Below the pieces are notes generated by a model that was not told where the DNA came from, searched no databases, and worked only from the letters and a program-made list of their open reading frames with translations. From contig JADKAF010000001.1 in NCBI GenBank assembly GCA_016719295.1, positions 310,001 to 374,000 on the forward strand: 64,000 nt of DNA. The letters are read 5' to 3'. Positions 35,866-46,300 of the stretch are shown piece by piece. The translations under genes and the position numbers were made by a program. The DNA comes from Planctomycetota bacterium (lineage in GTDB: Bacteria > Planctomycetota > UBA1135 > JADKAF01). Each line of letters begins with the position of its first letter. Position 1 is the stretch's first letter.

Positions 35866-36881
35866 TGGGAGTGCGGCGCCTCGCGGCGAGCGGGGCGCGC
35901 GAGGAGGAGTATCCCGAGCAGCAGCGCGGCGAGCAACGGCAGCGTAGCGCGGCTGGCGCGCCGCTCGCGTGCGGCGGCGGCGTCGCGCTCCTCTGCGTGC
36001 GGAGCGATCGCCTCGCGGTGCAGCGCGACCAGCGCGGCGCCTTCCGCATCGCCGCTCGCGTAGCGACCGCCGCCCGCTTCCGCGAGCGCCTCCAAGCCGC
36101 GTGGATCCAGGCGCGTGATCACATCCCGTCCCTGCGCGTCGCGCAGGAAGCTCTGCTCCGCGCCGCTGCCGATCGCGATCTTCGCGCCGCGCTCGCTGCC
36201 CAGGCCGACGGCGTGCACCGCGACGCCTCGCTCCGCGAGCGCGCGCGCCGGGGCTCGCCCGGAGCCGGCGGGATCCTCGCCGTCGCTCAGCACGACCACG
36301 GCTCGAGCGTTCTCGCGCGACGCCTCGAGCGTTTGCTGCGCGAGCGCGAGGGCCGCGCCGAGATCGGTGCCGCCGCGCGGGACATCCGTCGGATGGGCTT
36401 CCCGCGCGAGGTCGGCGATCGCCTCCAGGTCCGCCGTCAGCGGCGCGCGCAGCACCGCTGCTCCGGCGAAGAGGATCAGCGCGCAGCGGTCCGCCTTGGC
36501 TTCGACGCAGAGCGCCTCGATCGCGCGCTTCGCGGCTGCGAGGCGCGAAGGCTCGAGGTCGCGCGCCAGCATCGACTGCGAGACGTCGAGGCAGATCGCG
36601 ACGTCGCTGCCGCGCGGCGTGCTCTCGCGCTCCGGCGGACCGAAGGTGGGCTGCATCGCCGCGGTGATCGCGAGCGCGACGGCGGCGTAGCCTGCACCGC
36701 GCCGCAGGCGCGCGCCCTTTGGCGCGGCCCCCTCCGCGATGCGCTCCGCACGCTCGTCGAAGGCCTCGCGCAGCGCTCGCGCGCGGCGCCGTGCGGCCAG
36801 GCGCTCGAGCCACGCCGCCAGCGGCAGCAGCGAGAAGAGCCACGCGCATTCGGGCGCGAGGAAGAGCTCGCCGAGATTCAC
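35862..36881 (-). CDS. BatB-like VWA membrane protein (cluster I)
   Basis: 339 residues from GTG 36881 (overlap GTGA). Membrane helices lie near the N terminus (APECAWLFSLLPLAAWLERL; GAGYAAVALAITAAMQPTF) and at the end (TLPLLAALLLGILLLARP). Between them is a VWA domain with metal site CLDVSQSM, the Thr of GGTDLGAAL and VVLSDGEDP. This layout is that of the Bat VWA proteins, with the VWA domain on the outer side of the membrane. It sits directly after a second VWA protein, as BatA and BatB do. Confidence 0.85.
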   Translation of the reverse strand: MNLGELFLAPECAWLFSLLPLAAWLERLAARRRARALREAFDERAERIAEGAAPKGARLRRGAGYAAVALAITAAMQPTFGPPERESTPRGSDVAICLDVSQSMLARDLEPSRLAAAKRAIEALCVEAKADRCALILFAGAAVLRAPLTADLEAIADLAREAHPTDVPRGGTDLGAALALAQQTLEASRENARAVVVLSDGEDPAGSGRAPARALAERGVAVHAVGLGSERGAKIAIGSGAEQSFLRDAQGRDVITRLDPRGLEALAEAGGGRYASGDAEGAALVALHREAIAPHAEERDAAAARERRASRATLPLLAALLLGILLLARPARREAPHSQ

Positions 36882-37894
36882 GGCAGCGTCCCTCGCGCCA
36901 GCAGCGCGGTGGCGCGCGCGATCGCGATCAGCGCGAGCGCGGCGAGGAGGAACGGCGTCGCGCGCTCGAGCGCGTGCCATTCGGGAGCTTCGAGCTCGAC
37001 GCGCTCGAGGCGGTCGATCGCGCGAAAGATCTGATCGACATCGGCGGAGCGCCGCGCGCGGAACGCGCGGCCTCCGGTGCGCTGCGCGAGCTCTTCCAGC
37101 GCGCTGACGTCGAGCTCGATCCACTGGCCTTCGGCGCCGCGTCGACCGCTCCCCGCGGCGATCGCGTAGATCTTGATCCCCTCGCGCGCGCAGAGCTGCG
37201 CGGCAGCCGTGGGGGAGATCTCGGCTTCCGAGCCGGCGAGCGCCACGTTCTCCTCGCCGTCGGTGAAGAGGATCGCGATGCGCGCGGAGCGCTCGCGCGC
37301 GGCGCCAGGCCGCACGGCGAGGCGCCGCGCGGCGCCGGCGACCGCGGCGCCGATCCCGGTCGCGTCCTCGGGGCCGTCGGCGATCACGGGCTCGACGCGG
37401 CGCAGCGCCGCGACGAGCGCGGCGTGATCGCGCGTCGGCGGGCAGACGAGATCCGCATAGCGCGCGAACGAGAGCAAGCCGATGCGATCGTCGGGGCGCG
37501 CCGCGATGAAGCGCGTCGCGGCGTCGATGGCCACTTCGCGGCGCGTACGGCGCGCCTCGAGGTCGTCCGCGCGCATCGAGGAGGAGCGGTCGAGGCAGAG
37601 CAGGATCTCCAGCCCGGGCACGTCGCGCGGCGTGCGCACGCGCTCGATCGGCTGCGCGAGAGCGAAGAGCGCGAGGACGAGAGCCAGCACCTCGGCGCCA
37701 GCGAGCGGGAGGCGCAGGCGCTCGCGCCAGCTTCGCGGCGCGCTCGCGTCGTAGAGCGCGGACGGAGCGAATGCGACGGACGCGGGGCGGTAGCGGCGCC
37801 GTGCGAGCAGAGCGAGCGGCAATGCGAGCCCGAGGAGCAGCCACGCCGGCTGAAGCAGCCAGAGGCCGGTCCAGCTCTCGATCCACGCGTTCAC
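36878..37894 (-). CDS. BatA-like VWA membrane protein (cluster I)
   Basis: 338 residues from GTG 37894. It begins with two helices (TGLWLLQPAWLLLGLALPLALLA; LAGAEVLALVLALFALAQPI). The VWA domain has metal site CLDRSSSM, the Thr of EDATGIGAAV and ILFTDGEENVA. A final helix closes it (FLLAALALIAIARATALLA). The RPASVAFAPSALYD segment after the first helix is typical of BatA. It overlaps its neighbours on both sides by 4 nt (GTGA), which fits an equal supply of BatA and BatB for a heteromeric complex. Confidence 0.86.
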   Translation of the reverse strand: MNAWIESWTGLWLLQPAWLLLGLALPLALLARRRYRPASVAFAPSALYDASAPRSWRERLRLPLAGAEVLALVLALFALAQPIERVRTPRDVPGLEILLCLDRSSSMRADDLEARRTRREVAIDAATRFIAARPDDRIGLLSFARYADLVCPPTRDHAALVAALRRVEPVIADGPEDATGIGAAVAGAARRLAVRPGAARERSARIAILFTDGEENVALAGSEAEISPTAAAQLCAREGIKIYAIAAGSGRRGAEGQWIELDVSALEELAQRTGGRAFRARRSADVDQIFRAIDRLERVELEAPEWHALERATPFLLAALALIAIARATALLARGTLP

Positions 37895-38853
37895 GGCGCG
37901 ACCTCCGCGGGCGGGCGCAGCGCCGCGACCAGGGGCTCCGCGGCTTCGAGCAGCGCCGCGGCTTCGCCAGCGCGGAGACCCGCGCGCGCGAACTGGACCC
38001 ACTCGCAGCGCCGCAGCAGCGCGTCGATCGCGCGGCGCTCGGCCTCGCTGGCGCCGGCGAGTCGCGCCAGGCGTGATTCGATCTCGGCGCGCGTGAGCAC
38101 CTCGGCCGGCAACGCGAGCCGCGCGGCGAGCGCTTCGCGCGCGAGCCGCGCGAGCGCGGTCGCGAAGCGGGCTGCTTCTCCGCGATCGGCTTCGGCCGCG
38201 GCGCCGTGCGCTGCCAGCGCGGCGAGCTCGCGCGAGAGGCGCGCGTGCGCGGGCTCGCTCGGCGCGAGCTCCAGCGGCGCGGCGACCACCGGCGCGCGTG
38301 CGCGCCTGCGCCGCGCGGCGAACGCGAGCACGCCGAGCAGCAGCGTGCCGGCCGCGACCCAGAGCGGCCAGGTGGCTCGCGGCGCGCGCGGCGCAAACGG
38401 CAGCTCGGGCTCCGCGCCGTCGTTCGGCCGCAGGCTCGAGCGCACGGCGAGCTCGAGGCGCTCGGTCCTCGCGGTGATCTCCGCCCCGTCCTCGCGCTGG
38501 ATCGCGCGCCAGAGCAGCGGCGCGAGCACGACGCGCTCGAGGACGAACGCGCGCGCTTCGAGGATCAGCGTCTCCTCGCGCATCTCGTCGTCCTCGCGCA
38601 GCGCTCGCGAGCGCTCCTCGACCACGAGCGGCGCGAGCGCTCGCGCATCGAACGGCTCGGGCTCGAGCGCGCGCGCATGGCGGCGCACGCAGCGCAGCTC
38701 GAAAGCTGAGCCGAAGTCGACCTCGCGCACCGCCGTGGAGAGCTCCCAATGCAGGCGCGCTCGAGGGATGGCTTCGCGCTCGCCGCACGCGGAGAGGAGC
38801 GCGAGCATGGGGATGCAGGCCGCGCGAACGGCTCGGCGGCGCGCGGCGCTCAT
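37891..38853 (-). CDS. Lipoprotein with internal membrane helix (DUF4381-like position)
   Basis: 320 residues. The N terminus RRRAVRAACIPMLALLSACGE ends in a lipobox (LSAC). About 120 residues of beta-type sequence follow, then a membrane helix (WPLWVAAGTLLLGVLAFAARRRRA) near 160-180 and a helical cytoplasmic tail (LSRELAALAAH...FATALARLAREALAARL...LLRRCEWVQFARAG). The gene between DUF58 and BatA in Bat operons often encodes a DUF4381-type protein with this tail (the E.vQFArag signature); I infer the relation from that. ATGA overlap upstream, GTGA downstream. Confidence 0.68.
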   Translation of the reverse strand: MSAARRRAVRAACIPMLALLSACGEREAIPRARLHWELSTAVREVDFGSAFELRCVRRHARALEPEPFDARALAPLVVEERSRALREDDEMREETLILEARAFVLERVVLAPLLWRAIQREDGAEITARTERLELAVRSSLRPNDGAEPELPFAPRAPRATWPLWVAAGTLLLGVLAFAARRRRARAPVVAAPLELAPSEPAHARLSRELAALAAHGAAAEADRGEAARFATALARLAREALAARLALPAEVLTRAEIESRLARLAGASEAERRAIDALLRRCEWVQFARAGLRAGEAAALLEAAEPLVAALRPPAEVAP

Positions 38854-39785
38854 CGCTTCGCCCCGCGCAGCTGGCGCATGCGGAAGAAGCGCAGCAGCGC
38901 TTCGGAGATCTGCTCGGGCCGGCGCTCGCGGGGGATCGCGAGCTCCAGGCGATCGACGCCCGCGCGCTCGAACGCGGAGCGCGTGCGCGCGCGCCAGGCT
39001 TCGACTTGCTCCGCATGGAACGCGCGCACTCGCGCCGAGCCGAAGTCGAGCTCGCGCTCCGCGCCGCTGTGAGGGTCGCGCACACGCCAGAGGCCCGTCG
39101 GCGGGTGCGCGAGCTCGGGGCCCGCGAGCCACGCCGCGATGAGGTCGTGGCGCCGCGCGCAGCGCGCGAGGCTGGCGCCTCCGGTACCCGAGACGAAATC
39201 GGAGACGGCGAAGATCACGGCGCGCCGCCGCAGCGTGCGCGCGGCGAGCTCCAGCGCGCACTTGGGATCGCTGCCTCGCGCGGGCGCACGGAGTGCCAAG
39301 GTATCGCGCACGATGCGCAGCGCGTGGCCGAGCCCGCGGAGCGGAGGCACCCAGCGCACGACCTCGGAGCCGAATGCGATCGCGCCGACCTTGTCGCCGT
39401 TGCGGACGGCCGCGAGCGCGAGCGTTGCGACGACGCGGGCGGCGATGCGCCGCGCGCTCAGCGCGCCGAAGCTCGCGTCCATCGCCGGACCGACGTCGAC
39501 GGCGAAGATCACGCATTGCTCGCGCTCGTCGACGTACTTCTTCACGAACGGGCGGCCCATCCGCGCCGTGACGTTCCAGTCCACGCGCCGCGGATCATCG
39601 CCCTCCTCGTACTCGCGCACCTCGTCGAAGGCGATGCCCGCGCCGCGGAAGACGGAGCTGTACGCCCCCGAGAGCACGTCCGTGACGAGGCGCTTCGACT
39701 GGGCCTCGATGCGCCGGACCTCTTCGAGCAGCTCCTGCAGCTCGGTCTCGTCGATCGCGTGCGGTGTCTCGCCGGGGCGCGTCAT
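38850..39785 (-). CDS. DUF58 protein (cluster I)
   Basis: 311 residues, soluble. The DUF58 signature is clear (FDEVREYEEGDDPRRVDWNVTARMGRPFVKKYVDEREQ). The VWA-like fold that follows has a degenerate metal site (AVDVGPAMD). DUF58 proteins work beside MoxR ATPases. The moxR gene lies 184 bp upstream on the same strand, in place of the usual tight spacing, so the operon may have an internal promoter here. The stop overlaps the lipoprotein start by 4 nt. Confidence 0.9.
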   Translation of the reverse strand: MTRPGETPHAIDETELQELLEEVRRIEAQSKRLVTDVLSGAYSSVFRGAGIAFDEVREYEEGDDPRRVDWNVTARMGRPFVKKYVDEREQCVIFAVDVGPAMDASFGALSARRIAARVVATLALAAVRNGDKVGAIAFGSEVVRWVPPLRGLGHALRIVRDTLALRAPARGSDPKCALELAARTLRRRAVIFAVSDFVSGTGGASLARCARRHDLIAAWLAGPELAHPPTGLWRVRDPHSGAERELDFGSARVRAFHAEQVEAWRARTRSAFERAGVDRLELAIPRERRPEQISEALLRFFRMRQLRGAKR

Positions 39786-39969
39786 GGCGGCGGCCTAGCA
39801 ACCTGTGGAAGGAGTCATTCGAACTGGGGCACGCGCCTCGGTCGCCCAGGCAGCGCTTCCGGAACCTGGTTGGATCACCCGCCTCAGCGCCGGTCCCCGC
39901 ATCTCGTCGGGAAACCCAGCGCATCGCTGCCGGCCTCGACGCACCGTCTCGACCGTCTGCTCGCGACGA

Positions 39970-40959
39970 TCAGGGCACGGGGACGCTCTCGAAGACGCGG
40001 GCGACGACCTGCTGCGAGCTCAGGCCCTCGGCTTCCGCCTCGTAGGTCGTGATGACGCGATGCCGAAGCACGTCGGGGCCGACGCGCTTCACGTCCTCGG
40101 GCAGCACGAACGGTCGGCCCTCGAGCAAGGCGCGCGCGCGCGCCGCTCGCACGAGCGCGATCGAGGCGCGCGGCGAAGCACCGTAGAGGATCATCGGGGC
40201 GAGCTCGCGCAGCCCGCGCTGCGCGGGCTCGCGCGTCGCGAAGACGAGCGCGATCACGTAGTCGAGGATCTTCTCGTCGACGTAGACCTCGTCGAGGAGC
40301 GCGCGCGCGGCGAGCACCTGGGCCGGCGTGGCCACCGGGGTCACGCGCAGCTTCGTCGAGACCTGCGCCATGCGGAGGACGATGCGCTTCTCCTCCTCCG
40401 GCGTGGGGTAGCCCACGACCACCTTCAGCAGGAAGCGATCGAGCTGCGCCTCGGGGAGGGGATAGGTCCCTTCCTGCTCCACGGGGCTCTGCGTGGCGAG
40501 CACGAGGAAGGGCTCGGGCAGGCGACGGGTCTCGCCGCCGAGCGTGACCTGTCGCTCCTGCATCGCCTCGAGCAGCGCCGATTGCACCTTGGCGGGCGCG
40601 CGATTGATCTCGTCGGCGAGGACGAAGTTCGCGAACACGGGGCCCTCGCGCACGGACCACTGGCCGCTCCGCGGATCGTAGACCTGCGTCCCGATCAGGT
40701 CGGAGGGCAGGAGGTCCGGGGTGAACTGGATGCGGCCGAAGCGGCCGCCCAGCGCGTGGGCGAGGGACTGCACCGCGAGGGACTTCGCGAGCCCCGGCAC
40801 GCCTTCCAGCAGCACGTGCCCGTCGGCGAGGAGGCCGATCAGGAGGCCGTCGAGCAGGGCGCGCTGGCCGACGATCACGCCCTCGACGGCGCGGACGACA
40901 TCGCGCAGGAACGCGCTCTCGCTCTGCAAGCGCTCGGCGCGCTCCAAGGGCTCGGTCAC
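39970..40959 (-). CDS. MoxR-family AAA+ ATPase (cluster I)
   Basis: 329 residues from GTG 40959. AAA_3 core: Walker A GVPGLAKS, RIQFTPDLLPSDLIG, GPVFANFVLADEINRA (Walker B), sensor ATQSPVEQEGTYPLPEAQLDRF and the sensor-2 region GASPRAS. A C-terminal lid domain follows. MoxR ATPases act as chaperones that insert cofactors or mature the VWA proteins encoded beside them. This one shares about half its visible residues with the cluster II copy. It is the first gene of the cluster and is divergent from the thioredoxin/TPR gene. Confidence 0.93.
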   Translation of the reverse strand: MTEPLERAERLQSESAFLRDVVRAVEGVIVGQRALLDGLLIGLLADGHVLLEGVPGLAKSLAVQSLAHALGGRFGRIQFTPDLLPSDLIGTQVYDPRSGQWSVREGPVFANFVLADEINRAPAKVQSALLEAMQERQVTLGGETRRLPEPFLVLATQSPVEQEGTYPLPEAQLDRFLLKVVVGYPTPEEEKRIVLRMAQVSTKLRVTPVATPAQVLAARALLDEVYVDEKILDYVIALVFATREPAQRGLRELAPMILYGASPRASIALVRAARARALLEGRPFVLPEDVKRVGPDVLRHRVITTYEAEAEGLSSQQVVARVFESVPVP

Positions 40960-41001
40960 GAGGGGAGGAACTCCGGTGGGGCGGGCGGGTACGAGGGCGG
41001 G

Positions 41002-41007
41002 AGCCTA
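41002..41007 (-). promoter_or_regulatory. Possible -10 box of cluster I
   Basis: On the minus strand TAGGCT lies 42 nt before the GTG start of moxR, the same form and distance as the TAGGAT boxes of plus-strand genes. Confidence 0.3.
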
Positions 41008-41118
41008 CCCGGCCGCGCCGCGGAAGGAAACTTCGGAGCGCCTGCACCCGTGGAGAGCAGCGCGCGCAGCGACTAGAGTTCCGCACTCGTCCACGCCCGC
41101 TCCCCTCGCTCTGCGCCC

Positions 41119-43308
41119 ATGAAGCTCTCCGCGCTGTACCGACTCGAACTCGCCTTGCTCGCCTGCCTCGCTCCGGCGAGCGCGGCCCAAGACCCGGCTC
41201 GCCCGCAAGTGGATCGGGAGGCCATGTGGTTCGCGCCCAAGGCCGAGGACTGGGCCAAGCCCTGTCTGCTGACCTTCCAGCGCACCTGGGACGATGCCGT
41301 CGCGGTCGCGCGCGAGACCGGCAAGCCGATCCTCATCTGCGTGAACATGGACGGCGAGATCGCGAGCGAGCACTACGCCGGCGTGCGCTATCGCCAGCCC
41401 GAGATCGCTGCGCTCTACGAGCCCTACGTCTGCGTGCTGGCGTCGGTCTATCGCCACACGCCGCGCGATCACGACGAGACGGGACAGCGGATCTGCTGCC
41501 CGCGCTTCGGCTCGGTCACCTGCGGCGAGCACATCGCCATCGAGCCCTTCCTCTTCGACCGCTACTTCGAAGGCGTGCGCGTCGCCCCGCGCCACATCAT
41601 GGTCGAGCTCGACGGGCAGGAGACCTACGACGTCTACTACGCATGGGACACCGACTCGGTGTTCTCGGCGATCCGGAAGGGCATCGCCGATCGGCAGGCG
41701 CCGCCTCCGACCGTCGTGCGCGGCGACCGGCCGATCGTGGAGCGTGTCGCCAGCCGCGACATCGTCGATCGCGCCGCGGTGGAGAAGGCCTTCGCCGAAG
41801 GCGACGCGACGCTGAAGCAGGCCCTGCTCGAGGCCGCGAAGAAGCACGCCGCGAGCGAGCCGCTCGACCTCCTGCGCCAAGGCATCTTCGGCCTCGACGC
41901 CACGCAGAACCGCCTCGCGCGCGAAGCGCTGTCCGGCCTCGGTTCGGAGAGCGCGGCGGTGCTGATGGTCGACGCGCTGCGCGCGCCGCTCGAAGCGCAG
42001 GAGCGCGAGCCGCTGATCGCCGCGCTCGAGCGCATCGGCCAGACCTCACCGCGCGCGAAGACCTACGCCAACGTCCAGCGCGGGCTCGGCACGCGCTCCT
42101 CGGCGGTCGATGCCGCGGCGTGGAGGGCGCGCCTGGAGTCGTCCGAGCCGCCCGAGCTCGTGCAGCAGCGCTACGAAGCGCAGGCGAAGTTCGAGTCGAG
42201 CGCGCAGAAGCTGGAGGCGGGCGTCGAGGATCCCCAGTCCCTCCTCGATCTCGCCGAGTCCTGCGTGGCGCTCGCCGCTGCACCCGACACCAAGCGCCAG
42301 CGCGCGCGGCTCTACTGGCGCGATGCCTACGACCAAGCGCGCCGCGCCGAGCAGCTCGCGGGTGAGTCCGCGCGCGCGCACGGGCTGCTCGCGTTGGCGG
42401 CCTTCTATCTCGGGCAGCGCGAGGAAGCCTACGAGCGCGTCACCAAGGCGTTCACCGGCGAGCCCGGCGCCGCGGAGACCTGGCAGGGGATGGCTCTGCT
42501 CGCGCTCTTCGCCGAAGCGCGTCGCACGGCGATCGAGCAGGCGCTGCGCGAGCGCAAGGAATGGCCGCCCCAGTGGCTCGCCGATGTGAACACGGCCTAC
42601 GGCCTCCTCGCGCGTCATCCGCTCGGCACGGCGCAGCAGGTCGCGCAGCACGTCGACTTCCTGCTGAAGCTCCGCGCCGCCGGCCCCGCGGATCAAGCGC
42701 TCGAGCTCGGCCTGCGGCGCTTCCCCGCGGCGTGGGAGCTCCACGCGAGCCTGCGCGGACGCCTGCTCTACGATCGCGGCGTCGCCGGACTGGAGCCCGA
42801 GTACGCGCGGCGGCTCGAAGCGCAGCCGACCGGAACGCTCGCTTGGTACGCGGCCTATGCGTCGCTGGTCACGGCCGAGTACCGCCGCCGCGAGAAGGAT
42901 CCCGCGCGCGCTCGCGAGGCCTACGAGCGCGCGCTCTCGCTCTACGCTCGCGCGACGCAGCTCGACGAGACGCTGCGCGAGACCTCGGATCACTACGCGG
43001 CGATGGCTCTCGCCGCCGAAGCGCGCTTGGCTCTGGAAGCGAACGAGCTCGCGACCGCCGTGGAACTCCTGCTCGCGTCCTTCGCGCGCAAGGAGACCGC
43101 CGCGGCGAGCGAGGACGGCCTCAACATCTCGCCGGTGATGACGGCGAAGACGCTGCGGGCGCGCCTTGCAGAAGCGCAGCAGCAGGAGCTGCTCGCGAAG
43201 CTACAAGGCGCGCTCGACTCCCTCGATCCGCGGCTCCTCGAGCTGCCCGAGTGGGATCGCGGCGGCGTGCCCCCCGGCGGCGGAGAGCGCCCGCGTCAGC
43301 GGCGCTGA
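41119..43308 (+). CDS. Secreted thioredoxin-fold / TPR protein
   Basis: 729 residues. Signal peptide RLELALLACLAPASA. Residues about 45-180 look like a thioredoxin_7 fold (WDDAVAVARETGKPILICVNMDGEIASEHY...PYVCVLASVYRHTPRD) without the usual CxxC. A cysteine-rich loop replaces it (RICCPRFGSVTCGEH). HEAT/TPR-like helical repeats fill about 200-700 (ALSGLGSESAAVLMVDALR; ARAREAYERALSLYARATQLD). The C terminus is Gly/Pro/Arg-rich. A redox role is uncertain; the cysteines could bind metal. It is divergent from cluster I and its stop is 12 bp from the end of the giant TPR gene. TGGAGA/TAGAGT at 41051-41079 is a weak promoter candidate. Confidence 0.72.
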   Translation: MKLSALYRLELALLACLAPASAAQDPARPQVDREAMWFAPKAEDWAKPCLLTFQRTWDDAVAVARETGKPILICVNMDGEIASEHYAGVRYRQPEIAALYEPYVCVLASVYRHTPRDHDETGQRICCPRFGSVTCGEHIAIEPFLFDRYFEGVRVAPRHIMVELDGQETYDVYYAWDTDSVFSAIRKGIADRQAPPPTVVRGDRPIVERVASRDIVDRAAVEKAFAEGDATLKQALLEAAKKHAASEPLDLLRQGIFGLDATQNRLAREALSGLGSESAAVLMVDALRAPLEAQEREPLIAALERIGQTSPRAKTYANVQRGLGTRSSAVDAAAWRARLESSEPPELVQQRYEAQAKFESSAQKLEAGVEDPQSLLDLAESCVALAAAPDTKRQRARLYWRDAYDQARRAEQLAGESARAHGLLALAAFYLGQREEAYERVTKAFTGEPGAAETWQGMALLALFAEARRTAIEQALRERKEWPPQWLADVNTAYGLLARHPLGTAQQVAQHVDFLLKLRAAGPADQALELGLRRFPAAWELHASLRGRLLYDRGVAGLEPEYARRLEAQPTGTLAWYAAYASLVTAEYRRREKDPARAREAYERALSLYARATQLDETLRETSDHYAAMALAAEARLALEANELATAVELLLASFARKETAAASEDGLNISPVMTAKTLRARLAEAQQQELLAKLQGALDSLDPRLLELPEWDRGGVPPGGGERPRQRR

Positions 43309-43320
43309 CGGGCGCGCGCC

Positions 43321-46300
43321 TCAGTCGAGCCAGGCCGCGGCCTTCCACGGGAGCTCGAGCGCGCGGAGCCGCTCGCGCAGCGCGCGCGCTTCGTCGACGC
43401 GCTGCGCATCGGCGAGACGCGCGGCGAGCACGGCCGCGAGCCGGGCGTAGACCGGGCGCTCGCCCTCCGAGCCGTTCGCCGCGCGCTCGAGAAGCGTCTC
43501 CGCCAGCGCGGGGGCTCGGTCGCTCCTCCGCCAGCGCTCGATCGGTGGAATCGCCGCGCCGAGCAGATGCGGGGGCGTTCCCAGGCGAGCGAAGCGCAGG
43601 CTCGCCTCGCCGAAGCTCCGCTCGATGCTCTCGACCTCTCCGCGCGCGACGCGGAGGCCGAAGCGCACGGTGCGCAGTGGTACGTCGGATGCGAGATCTT
43701 CGGAGCGCTCGTCGATGCGCGCGGCGTACGCCTCGTGCAGGCGGTCGAGATCCGCACCGCGCAGCAAGAGCGCGGCGAGGATCTCGGCATCGAGGCGCGG
43801 ATCGAGGGGCGTGGTGGCGGGCGGCAGCAGCGCGAAGAGCTCCTCCACGGTGGCTTCACGGGCGAAGAGCCCGGGCACGAAGGCCTCGAGCAGCCCGGTG
43901 TCGGTGAGGAACGCGCGCGAGCCAAGGAGCGCCCCCCTCAACGTCGAGCTGCGCTCCCGCAGACCTTGCTCTCGGCTGGTGAGATAGAGCTCGGCCAGCG
44001 TGCGAGCGTCGAGCTGCTGGGTGCTCGAGCGCCAGCGATGGACCAGAGCGGAGGACTCGGCATCGAGCGGCAGGCGCTCGCGCTGCGCGGCGACGAGCAA
44101 GGAGATCGCGCGCGGCTCGAAGGCGCGCTCGCGCAGCAACGCCAGCGTCTCCCCGCGCAGCTGCTCCCAGGTGCCACCGCTCGCCGCGATTCGCACCTTC
44201 GTCCGCGCGAGGAGATCGTCGCGGAGAAGCGCGCTCGTCTCCTGTGCGCGGAGGAGCCGTTCCACGTGCTCGGCGCCTTCCGGGATGCCGGCAAGCACCG
44301 CCGCGGGATCCGCGCTCGCGTCGTCGAGCTCCGAGCGCGCGGAGGAGGGGAGCGGTGGCGGGAAGGGGGGAATGGCGAGCGCGGCGGCGAGATCGTCGCC
44401 GCGCGCCGAGGCGCCTCCGGAGAAGACGACGACACCGCGCGTAGTGTCGCTCGATTGCGCCGCCAAGCGGCGCAGCAGCGCGCGGCGTAGCTCGGAATCG
44501 GGCTGCGCCGCGATCACCTCGTACCAGACCTCGGTGTTCTGGCCGAAGGCGTCTTCGACGCTCTGCAGCGCATCGAGCGCCGCCGCCGCCTCACCGGCGC
44601 GCAGCTCCAGCCGCGCGAGCTGGGCCGCGTGGAAAGGATAGAACTGCGCGCTCTGCTGCTTCGCCAAGCGGAAGAGGTCGCGCGCCTCTTGGTAGCGCTC
44701 GAGCTCCTGAAGCAGGCGCGCCGCGCCGTACACGTGGCCGAGCTCCTGAGGGTTCTTCTGCGCCGCGGCGTAGAGCACGTTCGCCGCTTCGGCTCGTCGA
44801 CCAGCGCGCTCTAGCAGCTCGGCGCGGAAGCTCGCGGGCACGTTCTCGCCGAGCTCTTCGAAGAGGGCTCGCGCGCTCGGCGCGTCGAGGTGGGTCACGA
44901 ACTCGCTCTCGAAGATCGCGCGCTCGCCCTCCTCCTCGGGCGGTCGTGCGTGGAGCTCGAGAAGCGCGGCCTTCGCGCGCGCCGGCCTTTCCGCGGGAGC
45001 GAGCGAGCGCAGCTCCAAGACGCGGAGCATCGGGGTCTCAGGCGCGGCCTCGCGGAGGCGCTGCGAGAGGAGGTCCATGACCTCGCGGGGGGCGCCCTCG
45101 CTGCGGACTAAGTTCAGCATCGAGTAGAGCTCGATGCGCTCCAAGCGCCGCAGATCGAGATCGCGGAGAAGCCCCAGCAGGACCTCGGGCGAGAGCTTCT
45201 GCGCTTGGCTCTGCACGATGCGAATCACCTGCGTGCGACGCTCCGCGGGGGCGAGCTTCTGCAGCACTTCACGCAGCTGGACGAGCGCCCGCTCCGGAGG
45301 CAGAGAGGCCAAGTGCTTCGCGTCCTGCGAGACCTGATAAGGCTGCAGCGTACCGCTGAAGAGCTTCGCCACGAGCGGAGCCGATGCCTCGGCCTCGAGC
45401 TCCCCTCCGGCCTGATCGAGGAAGGTGCGGATCAGCGGCACCTCGTTGCTGCTCGCGAGCTCGCTCGCGAGCGCGCTGAGATGCGCGACGCGCTCCGCGC
45501 GAGCCAAGGTCGGGTGGGCCTGCAGCGCGTTCAGCACGCTGCGGACGCGGCGGGCGGGCGGGTCGCTGCTGGCCAGCGCCTTCGCGAGACGCCGCGCGGC
45601 CAAGGCGACTTCGTCGACCGGACGGCCGAGCCACTCGGCCAGGCGCGCGGACGCCTCCGCCGCGGCGTCGTCGCTCGCGGCGGCGCGCTCGAGCTCGGCC
45701 GCGAGACCCTCCGCTTCGGCCGCGCGGCCCGCGAGCAGGTAGCAGCGGCCGAGCTCGGCGCGCAAGGCCGGCGCGATGCCTGCGGACACGGCGCGCAGAT
45801 CGTCCCAGCGCTCGTTCAGGAATAGCCAGCGCACGGCGTTCCAGTCCTTGCTCTCCGTGCCGAGAGCGGCCCAGCCCGCGTAGTCGCTGGAGCCGATGCG
45901 CGCGGCGGCGAGCGCGGCGCGGCGAGGCCGCGGATCGGCGGCCGCTCCCAGGCGCGCGAGCTCGCGCTCCTCGATGCGGCGCGCGAGCGCGCGATCGCCA
46001 TAGGCCTCGGCGATGCGTCGCAGCGGAGAGGAGAGCGCGAGCTCGAGCGCGATCTCTTTCTCCTGGATGCGCGCGAAGCGCTCCTCGAGCTCGGCGATCA
46101 GCGTCGAGAGCTCCGCGGAGCTGGGCGCACAACGCAGCGCCCCTTGCAGCGCGTCGGCGAAGCCGGGGCCGGTGTTCGCGCGATTGCGTTGGAAGGCGAT
46201 CGGCAACGCGCGTAGCGCGCCCGCGCTCGCCGAGGCACCGGCGCTGGCATTCGCGTTCGCGCTGCGCGCGGCATCGCGCTGCGCGGCGACCTCGAGCTCC

